The notes under the pieces: model-generated
What the model was told of the DNA's origin: nothing
Database searches by the model: none
The model's input: the letters and a program-made list of their open reading frames with translations, nothing else
NCBI GenBank assembly: GCA_043811005.1
Contig: JBDRNO010000215.1
Span: forward strand, 1 to 47,343
Reading direction: 5' to 3'
DNA length: 47,343 nt
From: JBDRNO01 sp043811005
GTDB lineage: Bacteria > Bacteroidota > Bacteroidia > NORP154
Part shown: piece after piece, positions 34,662 to 43,160 of the stretch
Layout of the letters: each line of letters opens with the position of its first letter
Position numbering within the stretch: the stretch's first letter is position 1
Translations under genes and position numbers: made by a program

Positions 34662-35906
34662 TCACTCTCCTCTTTTATAAACTATAGCTACAAGAGTTAC
34701 ATCATCACCGCCCATATTTACCGTCATACCATAAGGCCGGTCTGCAGGTATTTCAATTTGTGACTCTCCTGCTTTTCCCGTCAATTGTTCCCAGATTGTT
34801 ACTGCCTGGTGAACACCTGTTGCACCGGTAGGATGTCCCCATCCTATCAGTCCACCGGTTGTATTAAAAGGTATTTTTCCGTTTCTTGCAGTGTTTCCGG
34901 CAGCTACAAAATCAGCTCCTTCTCCTGGTTTGGCAAAACCAATGGCTTCAACTCCAAGTATTCCTGCGATAGTGAAACAATCATGAGCTTCAACTGTTGC
35001 CAGATCATCAACAGTAATACCGGCAGATTCTAATGCTTGTTGAGCTGCACGTTTTGTAGTTTCAAGAGCTGCTAAATCTTCCGGAGGTCTTGTTATATCT
35101 CTCTCTACCTGGGCAAAGCTAATAATCTCAACAGCATCACTTTTTGGAATACCAAGTTTTTCCAAACCTTCCTCAGAAACGATAGCAATTGCAGATGCCC
35201 CATCAGATACTTTTGAACAATCAAATACATTAATATGATCACAAAACCCCTTTGGATTTGGTTCTGTTAATGCTAATGCTTCAAGGTCTTCTGTTTTATT
35301 GTGAAATTCTTGTGCGGTTGGGCAGAGACGTGCATTTTCAATGGCATTTCTGTACCAGCGCGCTAAAGCTTTTCGTGTTTTTTCCCTGCCGAATTTGTCA
35401 AAATAAGCGCCTGCCCTGTTACTGAACTGACCGGGGAAGAAATAAGCGTGCCCTTTTTTTCTTTTTTTAAACCATCCTGCTCCGGCAAGTATATCAGCGC
35501 CATATATTGCTTTAACCGTATTCTGAACTTCTACGCCAACAGTAAGAACAACATCGGCAGTTTCAGCAAGAACGGATTTTATACCTGACATAAGCGCTAA
35601 AGCGCCTGAGGCACAGGCACCCTCTACGCTTATACTGGGCTTCCATTCTAAAGCTTTATCTATCATTGGGATAAATCCCGGTAAATTTGCCTGCTTATTG
35701 AATCTTGATGCCATAAAATTTCCTATTACCCCTTCATCTACATATTGTGCACCACCAATAATATCTAAAGTACCTTGTCCGGCTTCTTTAATATAATCTT
35801 CTATCCCGGGACGGGACTTTTTGGGGTGAAATTCTTTTCTGCCGGTTCCTAAAGAAATTGTGTTGTAACCGGCAGTCATATAGACTTTTTTTCGCATTTT
35901 TTTCAT
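34662..35906 (-). CDS. Thiolase family acyl-CoA acyltransferase
   Basis: Thiolase of the SCP2-like group. The nucleophilic Cys is in SVEGACASGALALMSG; the C-terminal stretches are EAHDCFTIAGILGVEA, NTTGGLIGWGHPTGATG and NMGGDDVTLVAIV. I start it at ATG 35906 (MKKMRKKVYMTAGYNTISLG), because AAAAGGAGG stands four bases before it, the only strong Shine-Dalgarno site I see in the window. It ends in TGA. The 3-hydroxyacyl-CoA dehydrogenase gene ends 41 bp upstream, so the pair probably performs the last two steps of a beta-oxidation-like route or its reverse. Confidence 0.88.
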   Translation of the reverse strand: MKKMRKKVYMTAGYNTISLGTGRKEFHPKKSRPGIEDYIKEAGQGTLDIIGGAQYVDEGVIGNFMASRFNKQANLPGFIPMIDKALEWKPSISVEGACASGALALMSGIKSVLAETADVVLTVGVEVQNTVKAIYGADILAGAGWFKKRKKGHAYFFPGQFSNRAGAYFDKFGREKTRKALARWYRNAIENARLCPTAQEFHNKTEDLEALALTEPNPKGFCDHINVFDCSKVSDGASAIAIVSEEGLEKLGIPKSDAVEIISFAQVERDITRPPEDLAALETTKRAAQQALESAGITVDDLATVEAHDCFTIAGILGVEAIGFAKPGEGADFVAAGNTARNGKIPFNTTGGLIGWGHPTGATGVHQAVTIWEQLTGKAGESQIEIPADRPYGMTVNMGGDDVTLVAIVYKRGE

Positions 35907-35910
35907 ATTG

Positions 35911-35918
35911 CCTCCTTT
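35911..35918 (-). promoter_or_regulatory. Strong Shine-Dalgarno site
   Basis: On the minus strand AAAGGAGG precedes the thiolase ATG by four bases. Bacteroidota genes usually lack such sites, and no other gene here has one as good, so it decides the start codon and hints at a foreign origin. Confidence 0.7.
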
Positions 35919-35947
35919 TGTAACTGATACAAAATTAGTCAGCTTGA

Positions 35948-37285
35948 TTAGTTCCAATAGTTATTAATAGGACCATAGGCATGGAAAAACCCGGTAAGGA
36001 GCACTGTATTTACATCATTTTCAGTATTTGCAACTTTATCGGATACTAATTTTATGCCAATTTCACGAGCGCGCACTCCATATCGCCTGGCAAGGTCTGC
36101 ACCCAGGGTTTCCATTGAATTAAGGTTATTAAAGTATTTTTTTAATATATCAGATTTTGCCGGATCAGCTATTGCTGTTTTCCAGGGTAAAGCTGGTTCC
36201 GGGAGGGAGCCGAGCCGTTCATCACATTTTGTCTGAAACTCCAAAATTATAGCATATTCTTTTTTTTCAGGATCATATATGCCAACAGGCATACCTTTTT
36301 CATATTTCAAAAATCCGTCCTTCTGGGAACCGTCCGGGTTTTGTCCACCTTTTACTCCCAATGAGAGCATTTTGTCAAGCAGGTCGCTATGTAAATCCTC
36401 ATCAGGTAAATATGGGTTCATTACACTCATAATGTATTGACATACATCAATCCCAACATAGTCAATTAGCTGAAAAATGCCCATTGGACGAACTAAATAA
36501 TCCTGGCTGATTTTATTCATAATATAAACAGCTTCAACAAAAGGCATTTCTTTTGACAAACTTAGAACTTCTGAAATACCATGAAGCGCATCACGCATAA
36601 AATGACCATTTCCGACAAACCCGGCAAAGTCATTAGACGGCACGATCTTTTTTCTCAAATTTTTTGCATATTCATGAGCAAAATCCACAAGTTCATTACT
36701 GGTTGTTTCTGCTTTAATCAATTCTACCAGTTTTTGAACAGCAGGAGGATTATAGAAATGAAATCCTAGAATCCTGCCATCAAGCCCTGCTTCTTTGTCA
36801 AGCTTACTAATTGGAATTGATGAGGTATTGGTAAAAATCCAGGGATCCTTACTGTTATTTTCGTTAATCTGTGAAAGTAATTTTACTTTCAGTTCAGGAT
36901 CTTCTTTAATTGCCTCAAAAATCAAAGTAGATTCATAAGCGGGTTCCAGGGTAGTAACAGGGCGGATAATACTCATAACATCAAAGACATACTGGTCAAT
37001 GATTTCACCATTTTCTATTAAATCCTCCCTGTTTTCATATAATTTCCTTAAAAGTATAGTTTTCTTCTCCCCGGCTTTCTGGATTTGTGCTTTGAGATAC
37101 CCCATCAGGCCTGATAATGCTTGCTGAGAAATGTCCATGGCATAAATAACAAACTGGCGTGATTTGTTTTCTGGTTTAAAGCTAAGATCAGTCATTTCCA
37201 TTGCGGTAAGTAGCAAAATACCACTGCCCATTTTTCCCGCAGCGCCAAGCACCGTTACATTTTCTAATCTTTCTGTGTAGTTCAT
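35948..37285 (-). CDS. 3-hydroxyacyl-CoA dehydrogenase
   Basis: NAD-dependent oxidation of 3-hydroxyacyl-CoA. The Rossmann motif is VTVLGAAGKMGSGILLL (residues ~9-25). The central family stretch is FTNTSSIPISKLDKEAG then GRILGFHFYNPPAVQKLVEL, with the catalytic His in GFHFYNPP. A C-terminal 3HCDH domain contains RPMGIFQLIDYVGIDVCQYI. The 445-residue length is greater than the ~285 of minimal enzymes because of inserted helices (residues ~50-110) and an extended C-terminus. It is the first gene of a two-gene unit with the thiolase. Confidence 0.87.
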   Translation of the reverse strand: MNYTERLENVTVLGAAGKMGSGILLLTAMEMTDLSFKPENKSRQFVIYAMDISQQALSGLMGYLKAQIQKAGEKKTILLRKLYENREDLIENGEIIDQYVFDVMSIIRPVTTLEPAYESTLIFEAIKEDPELKVKLLSQINENNSKDPWIFTNTSSIPISKLDKEAGLDGRILGFHFYNPPAVQKLVELIKAETTSNELVDFAHEYAKNLRKKIVPSNDFAGFVGNGHFMRDALHGISEVLSLSKEMPFVEAVYIMNKISQDYLVRPMGIFQLIDYVGIDVCQYIMSVMNPYLPDEDLHSDLLDKMLSLGVKGGQNPDGSQKDGFLKYEKGMPVGIYDPEKKEYAIILEFQTKCDERLGSLPEPALPWKTAIADPAKSDILKKYFNNLNSMETLGADLARRYGVRAREIGIKLVSDKVANTENDVNTVLLTGFFHAYGPINNYWN

Positions 37286-37629
37286 AGTATCGAAATTTCA
37301 ACCCGTTGGTAGTATTACCTCGTGGTTTCTATGTTTACAATAAAATTAATTTTTAAAGATATGTTCAATATTTCGCATCATTCTTGAAATTTTCCAAAAT
37401 TAAAAAAATATTGATGATAAAATAAAAGGTTAAAAGAATTAATTTTTATGACAAGAATCATTTTTATAAAATTAAAAATTAATTTTATTTGTTAATAAAA
37501 AGTTTAAATTTGTAGTATTATTAATATCTATCTGAAAATCAGGATAGTTAGGGAAAAATTTCATTTAACCTTAACAAGGTAAATGGTTAAATAATTTTAC
37601 AGGCAAAATAATTTATTAAAAAAAATCGT
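37286..37629. other. Divergent promoter region between the dehydrogenase and sdhC
   Basis: No gene is seen. AT-rich. It contains an exact Bacteroidota -7 match TAAATTTG at 37505-37512 and a small stem (ATTTAACC ... GGTTAAAT, 37564-37592) in what would be the sdhC leader. Confidence 0.5.
37488..37512 (+). promoter_or_regulatory. Candidate sdhCAB promoter
   Basis: TAAATTTG at 37505-37512 matches the -7 consensus TAnnTTTG exactly. The nearest upstream TTTG (37488-37491) is only 13 bp away, shorter than the usual 17-21, so the -33 element is uncertain. The leader to the sdhC ATG would be about 110 nt. Confidence 0.35.
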
Positions 37630-38286
37630 ATGAACAATTTTATATTTTCGTCAATAGGCAAAAAGTTAATTATGAGCATTACAGGCATTTTCCTGATATT
37701 CTTTTTATTGGTCCATTTATGCCTGAACTTACTTTTACTGATAGGTAATGGTGAAGTATTTGAGGAAGCTGCACATTTTATGGCTACAAATCCTGCAATG
37801 AAAATAATGGAGTACGCATTAGCAATTGGTTTTATACTTCATATAATTTATTCAGGATATTTAACTCTTTTAAACTATTTGGCAAGACCTGTAAAATATA
37901 AGATGATTAACAGGGGGGAAACAAGCTCGTGGTCGTCAAGAAATATGGGTATTACAGGAGTTATGGTTTTGATTTTCCTTGTGATCCATTTAATAAATTA
38001 CTTGTATAAAATAAAATTTACCGACTTAATTGAAAGCGGACAAATAACAAAATATGAATTGGTTATTGGTTTGTATAAACCTGAATACTGGTATTTTGTA
38101 GTTATTTATATTGTGTCTTTTATCCTGTTAGGCTTACATCTAAATCATTCATTACAGTCTTCTTTTCAAACATTAGGTTGGAATAATAAAATTTGGGGAC
38201 CGAGATTGAAAAATATCAGTTCAATCTATGCCCTGATTATAGCAGTTGGCTTTTCTATTATTCCGTTGTATTTTTTAATTACATAA
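37630..38286 (+). CDS. sdhC: Succinate dehydrogenase/fumarate reductase cytochrome b subunit
   Basis: Membrane anchor of the type-B succinate:quinone oxidoreductase, carrying haem b. The 218 residues contain five hydrophobic helices (about 17-40, 58-82, 106-126, 155-177, 195-216), as in the single-subunit Bacteroidota/epsilonproteobacterial form. Candidate haem-ligand His residues occur in FLLVHLCLNL, FILHIIYSGYL, VIHLINYLY and LGLHLNHSLQS. It opens FIFSSIGKKLIMSITGIFLI, typical of the family. First gene of sdhCAB. Confidence 0.92.
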   Translation: MNNFIFSSIGKKLIMSITGIFLIFFLLVHLCLNLLLLIGNGEVFEEAAHFMATNPAMKIMEYALAIGFILHIIYSGYLTLLNYLARPVKYKMINRGETSSWSSRNMGITGVMVLIFLVIHLINYLYKIKFTDLIESGQITKYELVIGLYKPEYWYFVVIYIVSFILLGLHLNHSLQSSFQTLGWNNKIWGPRLKNISSIYALIIAVGFSIIPLYFLIT

Positions 38287-38515
38287 TATTAGAACATAAA
38301 TTAGTAAATTGATTAAAAAGAAAAACTGTATTAAATTTGAGAGAAGAAAAAATATGATATAGTCACTTGTTTCTGATTTCTGGTGGCTGGTAGGGTTTAC
38401 TTCCCTATAATGTTATCGAAAAAACCAGAAGCCAGAAGCTAGAGACCAGTAGCTATTTATTAAAAGCACAAAGGATAGATTTCAATATAAGTACAATAAA
38501 TTTACATTAAAAATT
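38287..38515. repeat. sdhC-sdhA spacer with motif copy and CCAGAAGCCAGAAGC words
   Basis: Begins with a copy of the GAACATA...TAAATTGATTAAAA motif (38290-38320). From about 38366 to 38458 it holds opposing words (TTTCTGGTGGCTGGTAG and later CCAGAAGCCAGAAGCTAG) that could pair. No gene is seen. Confidence 0.5.
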
Positions 38516-40435
38516 ATGGGTGAATTAAATTCAAAAATTCCGGAAGGCCCTTTAGAAGAAAAATGGGCAAAATATAAATCTTCAATGAAGCTGGTAAATC
38601 CTGCCAACAAGCAGAAAATGGATGTTATTGTTGTAGGAACAGGTCTTGCGGGCGCTGGGGCGGCTGCCTCATTAGGCGAATTAGGATATAATGTTAAAGT
38701 TTTTTGTTATCAGGATAGTCCAAGAAGAGCACACTCTGTTGCTGCCCAGGGAGGAATTAATGCAGCAAAAAATTACAAAAACGATGGTGATAGTGTTTAT
38801 CGTTTGTTTTATGATATGATAAAAGGCGGGGATTTCCGTGCAAGAGAAGCAAATGTTTATCGCGCAGCAGAAGTAAGCAACAATATTATTGACCAATATA
38901 CTGCCCAGGGTGTCCCGTTTGCAAGAGAATACGGAGGATTGTTGGACAACCGTTCATTTGGCGGAGTGCAGGTATCAAGAACATTTTATGCAAAAGGACA
39001 AACCGGACAACAATGTTTATTAGGCTCTTATTCTGCTCTTTGCAGGCAGGTTGGTAAAGGTAAAGCATCCATGTATAATCGCCATGAAATGCTTGATGTG
39101 GTGTTGGTAGACGGTAAAGCAAGAGGGATAATTGCAAGGAATTTAGTTACCGGAGAGATTGAAAGGCATTCTGCACACGCTGTTGTATTGGCAACAGGTG
39201 GCTATGGAACAATTTATTATCTTTCTACATTAGCTGTAAATTCTAATGCATCAGCTGCGTGGAAAGCACATAAAAAAGGAGCGTTTTTTGGAAATCCGAG
39301 TTTTGTTCAGATTCATCCAACCAGTATCCCTGTTTTGAATCCCTATCAATCAAAATTAACATTGATGTCTGAATCATTAAGAAATGATGGCAGGATTTGG
39401 GTGCCAAAGGAAAAAGGTGATAAAAGACCTGCTAATGAAATTCCTGAACAAGAAAGAGATTATTATCTTGAAAGAAGATACCCGGCATTTGGAAATCTTG
39501 TTCCGCGCGATGTGGCATCAAGAGCGGCAAAAGAAAGATGCGATGCCGGCTACGGTGTCGGAGATACAGGGCTGGCAGTGAATCTTGACTTCAAAGATGC
39601 TATTGAAAAACAGGGTGAAAAAGTTTTTGAAGACAAGTATGGTAATCTTTTTGAGTTGTATGAAAAAATTACCGGGACCAATTGTTATAAAACGCCAATG
39701 CTTATTTATCCGGCGGGACATTATACAATGGGCGGCTTATGGGTAGATTATAACTTAATGACTACAATACCGGGTTTGTATGCTATTGGTGAATCAAATT
39801 TTTCTGACCACGGGGCAAATCGTTTAGGGGCAAGTTCGTTAATGCAGTGTGCAGGTGATGGGTATTTTGTTCTGCCTAATACTATTGGAGACTACCTTGC
39901 TGATGATATCGGAACCCCGAAGATACCCACTGATACCTCTGAATTTGAAGAAGCAGAAAAATCAGTAAGAGAAAGATTAGAAAAATTAATTGCAGTTAAC
40001 GGGAAACAAACCGCAACATCTTTTCACAAAAGATTAGGAAGTATTATGTGGGATTATTGCGGGATGAAAAGAAATGAGCAGGGATTGAAAAAAGCTATCG
40101 GGCTAATTGATGAATTACAAAAAGAATTCTGGAAAGATGTGAAAATTCCGGGTAAAATTGATGAATTAAACCAGGAGCTTGAAAAAGCAGGAAGAGTAGC
40201 CGATTACTTTGAACTTGCAAAATTAATGTGTATGGATGCTTTAGACAGAAATGAGTCCTGTGGGGCACATTTTAGAGAAGAGAGTCAAACCGAAGGTGGT
40301 GAAGCTAAACGAGATGATGAGAATTATTCTTATGTTGCAGCCTGGAAATATAAAGGCGATGATACGCCACACGAGTTGCATAAAGAAGAATTAAAATTTG
40401 AATTTGTAGAATTGAAGGTAAGAAGTTATAAATAA
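38516..40435 (+). CDS. sdhA: Succinate dehydrogenase/fumarate reductase flavoprotein subunit
   Basis: Catalytic FAD subunit interconverting succinate and fumarate. 639 residues. The dinucleotide motif is VIVVGTGLAGAGAAASLGEL (~37-56). The covalent-FAD region RAHSVAAQGGINAAKNYKND follows, with the substrate-site stretches GGVQVSRTFYAKGQTGQQ and FVQIHPTSIPV. The catalytic Arg region is RYPAFGNLVPRDVASRAAKE. The C-terminus is the usual capping domain. The 230-bp gap to sdhC and the 232-bp gap to sdhB are filled with repeats, which is unusual for an sdh operon. Confidence 0.96.
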   Translation: MGELNSKIPEGPLEEKWAKYKSSMKLVNPANKQKMDVIVVGTGLAGAGAAASLGELGYNVKVFCYQDSPRRAHSVAAQGGINAAKNYKNDGDSVYRLFYDMIKGGDFRAREANVYRAAEVSNNIIDQYTAQGVPFAREYGGLLDNRSFGGVQVSRTFYAKGQTGQQCLLGSYSALCRQVGKGKASMYNRHEMLDVVLVDGKARGIIARNLVTGEIERHSAHAVVLATGGYGTIYYLSTLAVNSNASAAWKAHKKGAFFGNPSFVQIHPTSIPVLNPYQSKLTLMSESLRNDGRIWVPKEKGDKRPANEIPEQERDYYLERRYPAFGNLVPRDVASRAAKERCDAGYGVGDTGLAVNLDFKDAIEKQGEKVFEDKYGNLFELYEKITGTNCYKTPMLIYPAGHYTMGGLWVDYNLMTTIPGLYAIGESNFSDHGANRLGASSLMQCAGDGYFVLPNTIGDYLADDIGTPKIPTDTSEFEEAEKSVRERLEKLIAVNGKQTATSFHKRLGSIMWDYCGMKRNEQGLKKAIGLIDELQKEFWKDVKIPGKIDELNQELEKAGRVADYFELAKLMCMDALDRNESCGAHFREESQTEGGEAKRDDENYSYVAAWKYKGDDTPHELHKEELKFEFVELKVRSYK

Positions 40436-40483
40436 CCAGTAAGCAGTCGGCACTTTTAAGTAGCGAATCAGATCTGTTGAGGA

Positions 40484-40640
40484 ATGTAGAGACGAGACCC
40501 GGTCTCGTCCATTAGTCCCAACAATATGGAAACTAAACCCTCAGGGTTTAACATAAAAAACTATCAGAACTAACTAAACCCTAAGAGTATCTAAAAACCA
40601 GGGTTATTTTTAGATTTTTTGAAAACCCTGAGGGTTTTCC
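40484..40640. repeat. Three REP-like hairpins between sdhA and sdhB
   Basis: GACGAGACC-C-GGTCTCGTC (40491-40509), preceded by GTAGA; TAAACCC-TCA-GGGTTTA (40534-40550); GAAAACCC-TGA-GGGTTTTC (40621-40639). All are clean stems with one- or three-base loops. They may weaken or protect the message between the two genes. Confidence 0.75.
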
Positions 40641-40667
40641 AAGAATTAAAAACCAAAGAAAAAAAAC

Positions 40668-41411
40668 ATGAATATTACACTAAGAATCTGGCGACAAAAA
40701 AATGCTAAAGCAAAAGGGGAATTTGTAAAATACCAGTTAGATGACGTTTCACCTGAAATGTCATTCCCTGAAATGCTTGACTCACTTAATAATAAGCTGG
40801 TTATTGAGGGCAAGGAACCGGTTGCATATGACTACGATTGCAGAGAAGGGATATGCGGATGTTGTAGTTTATATATTAATGGCAGACCTCATGGGTCAAA
40901 TACAATAACTACAACCTGCGAATTGCATATGCGGTTTTTTAATGACGGGGATACCATCACGGTAGAACCTTGGCGTGCAAAATCATTTCCTGTAATAAAA
41001 GATTTAATAGTAGTAGATAGAAACGCATTTGATAAAATTATGCATGCTGGTGGTTTTGTTTCTGTAAATACCGGCTCTGCACCTGATGCAAATGCCACAC
41101 CAGTTAAAAAGGAAAATGCTGATAAAGCCTTTGATGCCGCTTCGTGTATAGGTTGCGGAGCTTGTGTAGCTGCCTGTAAAAATTCTTCTGCAATGCTGTT
41201 TATTGCAGCTAAAGTTTCCCAGTTTGCATTATTTCCACAGGGGAAAGTTGAAGCTAAAAAAAGAGTTCTGGCTATGGTAAATAAAATGGATGAACTCGGC
41301 TTTGGCAGTTGTACAAATACTTATGCCTGTGAAGCCGAATGTCCCAAAGGTGTTTCTGTAGAGAATATTGCAAGACTGAACAGAGAATTTTTAACCGCAA
41401 GTTTTTTATAA
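40668..41411 (+). CDS. sdhB: Succinate dehydrogenase/fumarate reductase iron-sulfur subunit
   Basis: Electron-transfer subunit with three iron-sulfur clusters. The [2Fe-2S] motif is CREGICGCCSLYINGRPHG plus a distal Cys in TTTCELH (residues ~64-86). The second motif is CIGCGACVAACKN (~160-172). The last Cys set is in CTNTYACEAECPKG (~215-230). 247 residues, as in type-B enzymes. It completes sdhCAB. Confidence 0.96.
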   Translation: MNITLRIWRQKNAKAKGEFVKYQLDDVSPEMSFPEMLDSLNNKLVIEGKEPVAYDYDCREGICGCCSLYINGRPHGSNTITTTCELHMRFFNDGDTITVEPWRAKSFPVIKDLIVVDRNAFDKIMHAGGFVSVNTGSAPDANATPVKKENADKAFDAASCIGCGACVAACKNSSAMLFIAAKVSQFALFPQGKVEAKKRVLAMVNKMDELGFGSCTNTYACEAECPKGVSVENIARLNREFLTASFL

Positions 41412-41548
41412 GTTCTAATAGTTATTTCTTGACCACAGATTACACAGATTTTCTCCCTAAGTCGGATCCGCCTTTGGTGGATAATCTTTGAAATTAAAAT
41501 TTTTTTTTGTAACAGGTTTCGGAGTTTCTTTGGCATAATTTAATCCCT
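41412..41548. repeat. ACCACAGATTACACAGATTT words and a GGATCCGCC stem
   Basis: After the sdhB stop: TGACCACAGATTACACAGAT at about 41431, a word family of the same kind as the others, then CGGATCCGCCTTTGGTGGAT (41464-41483), which can form a short hairpin. This material may have replaced the 5' end of the following HEPN gene. Confidence 0.5.
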
Positions 41549-41839
41549 TTGAAAATAACTTCAAAATCATTAAAAGCTATATTAATAAGTATAGATAAGA
41601 AATTTGAAAAGACACAGAATATAGAAAATTTACTCAATCTTATTAAAGAAGAAGGAATAGAGATTCCTGATATAATCCAGGAAGCAAAACTGCTTACCAG
41701 GCATGCTGTTACAACACGATACCCGGATGATTATATTTCTGTTGATAACAAGGAATACAAACAAGCATTGAACATTGCAAAAAAAGTTGTTAAATGGGCA
41801 AAATTATTAATTAAAAAAAGACCTAATGAACTCTTTTAA
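41549..41839 (+). pseudogene. HEPN-domain protein, 5'-truncated
   Basis: 96 codons from a TTG. They match the second half of small HEPN proteins: LKAILISIDKKFEKTQNIEN, LLNLI, then EAKLLTRHAVTTRYPDDY and ALNIAKKVVKWAK. Family members are usually ~130 residues with an N-terminal helix (a Trp/Glu-rich start and an HxxQQAxEK-like segment), which is missing here. Upstream is repeat debris. HEPN proteins of this kind usually pair with an MNT nucleotidyltransferase as toxin-antitoxin; no partner is nearby. It is probably a decayed remnant, though a working short form cannot be excluded. Confidence 0.55.
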
Positions 41840-41849
41840 ATCTTAAAAA

Positions 41850-43136
41850 ATGAAATACTCACCAATAAATTCCAAACTCTTTAAAGAGAACAGGAAACGC
41901 TTTAAAAAGCAATTAAAGCCGAATTCCCTGGCTGTCTTCAACTCAAACGATATCATGCCCACCAATGCTGACGGGATAATGCCTTTCCGGCAGAACAACG
42001 ACCTGTTCTATCTTTCAGGCGTTGACCAGGAAGATAGCATTTTAGTGATATTTCCGGATGCATTGGATAAGGAGCAAAAAGAGATATTGTTCTTAAAGGA
42101 GACGAGTGAGGAAATTGCCATCTGGGAAGGGGAAAAGCTAACCAAAGACCAGGCATACAAGGTGTCGGGCATTAAAAAGGTTTACTGGCTCGATGAATTT
42201 GAAACTATCTTTAATAGCCTGATGAGCGAATGTGAGTATGTTTATCTCAACACCAATGAACATTTAAGGGCAAAGATAGAGGTTGAAACCCGCGATGTGA
42301 GATTTATAAACTGGTGTTTGGATAAGTATCCTCTTCATAAATACGAGAGAGCAGCGCCTATTATGCACCGGTTGAGGGCAATAAAAACGGATATTGAACT
42401 GGACTTGATCAATAAGGCAGTAAATATTACAGGGAAAGGATTTGCCAGGGCGCTGAAATTTATCAAACCCGGGGTGATGGAGTATGAGATTGAGGCGGAG
42501 CTGAGCCATGAATTCATAAATAACCGCTCAGGCGGTCATGCTTTTGCCCCTATAATTGCTTCGGGCTTCAGCGCCTGTGTGCTGCATTATGTTGAGAATA
42601 ATAAAAAATGCAAGGATGGTGATATCGTCTTAATGGATTTTGGCGCTGATTATGCCAACTATGCTTCAGATATGACGAGAAGCGTTCCTGTGAACGGCAA
42701 ATTTACCAAAAGGCAAAAAGAGGTCTATAATGCAGTGTTAAGGGTGATGAAAAAAGCCACAAAAATGCTCGTACCGGGGACTATCCTTAAAGAGCTTAAC
42801 AAGAAGGTAGGCAAGATCATGGAAAAGGAACTGATCGGGCTGGGACTATTGGATGCCAAAGAAGTAAAAAAGCAGGATATGGAAAAACCGCTGTATAAGA
42901 AATATTTTCCTCACGGCACATCACACTTTTTAGGGCTGGATGTTCACGATATAGGGCTTTATACCAAACCCATTAAGCCGGGTATGGTCTTTACCTGCGA
43001 GCCGGGTATCTATATCAGGGATGAGAATTTGGGCATCCGGCTGGAAAACGATATCCTCGTAACCAAAAACGGCCCCGTTGACCTGATGGCGCACATTCCT
43101 ATTGAGGTGGAGGAGATTGAGAAATTGATGATGTAG
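41850..43136 (+). CDS. pepP: Xaa-Pro aminopeptidase (M24B)
   Basis: Removes N-terminal residues preceding proline. 428 residues: an N-terminal creatinase-like domain (MPFRQNNDLFYLSGVDQEDS) and a C-terminal pita-bread metallopeptidase domain. The metal ligands are visible: LMDFGADYANYASDMTRSVP (two Asp), HGTSHFLGLDVHDIG (His), CEPGIYI (Glu) and IRLENDILVT (Glu). No signal peptide, so cytosolic. Its TAG stop is supplied by the start of the hairpin at 43133-43160, shared with the convergent T9SS gene. Confidence 0.94.
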   Translation: MKYSPINSKLFKENRKRFKKQLKPNSLAVFNSNDIMPTNADGIMPFRQNNDLFYLSGVDQEDSILVIFPDALDKEQKEILFLKETSEEIAIWEGEKLTKDQAYKVSGIKKVYWLDEFETIFNSLMSECEYVYLNTNEHLRAKIEVETRDVRFINWCLDKYPLHKYERAAPIMHRLRAIKTDIELDLINKAVNITGKGFARALKFIKPGVMEYEIEAELSHEFINNRSGGHAFAPIIASGFSACVLHYVENNKKCKDGDIVLMDFGADYANYASDMTRSVPVNGKFTKRQKEVYNAVLRVMKKATKMLVPGTILKELNKKVGKIMEKELIGLGLLDAKEVKKQDMEKPLYKKYFPHGTSHFLGLDVHDIGLYTKPIKPGMVFTCEPGIYIRDENLGIRLENDILVTKNGPVDLMAHIPIEVEEIEKLMM

Positions 43137-43160
43137 AGACGATTGGCTAATCGGCTCTAC
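43133..43160. terminator. GTAGAGACG-family hairpin spanning both stop codons
   Basis: GTAGAG-A-CGATT, loop GGCT, AATCG-G-CTCTAC: an 11-bp stem with one mismatch. The TAG of pepP (43134-43136) and the TAG of the convergent T9SS gene (43157-43159, minus strand) are both in the outer arms. It may terminate transcription from both sides. Confidence 0.7.

Noticed and set aside
34533..34763. Plus-strand 76-codon ORF at the end of the thiolase gene
   Set aside because: About half lies antisense to the thiolase C-terminus and the rest is repeat-like spacer; no protein-like motif.
41549..41839. Active HEPN/MNT toxin-antitoxin system
   Set aside because: The HEPN part lacks its N-terminal helix and no nucleotidyltransferase gene is adjacent.
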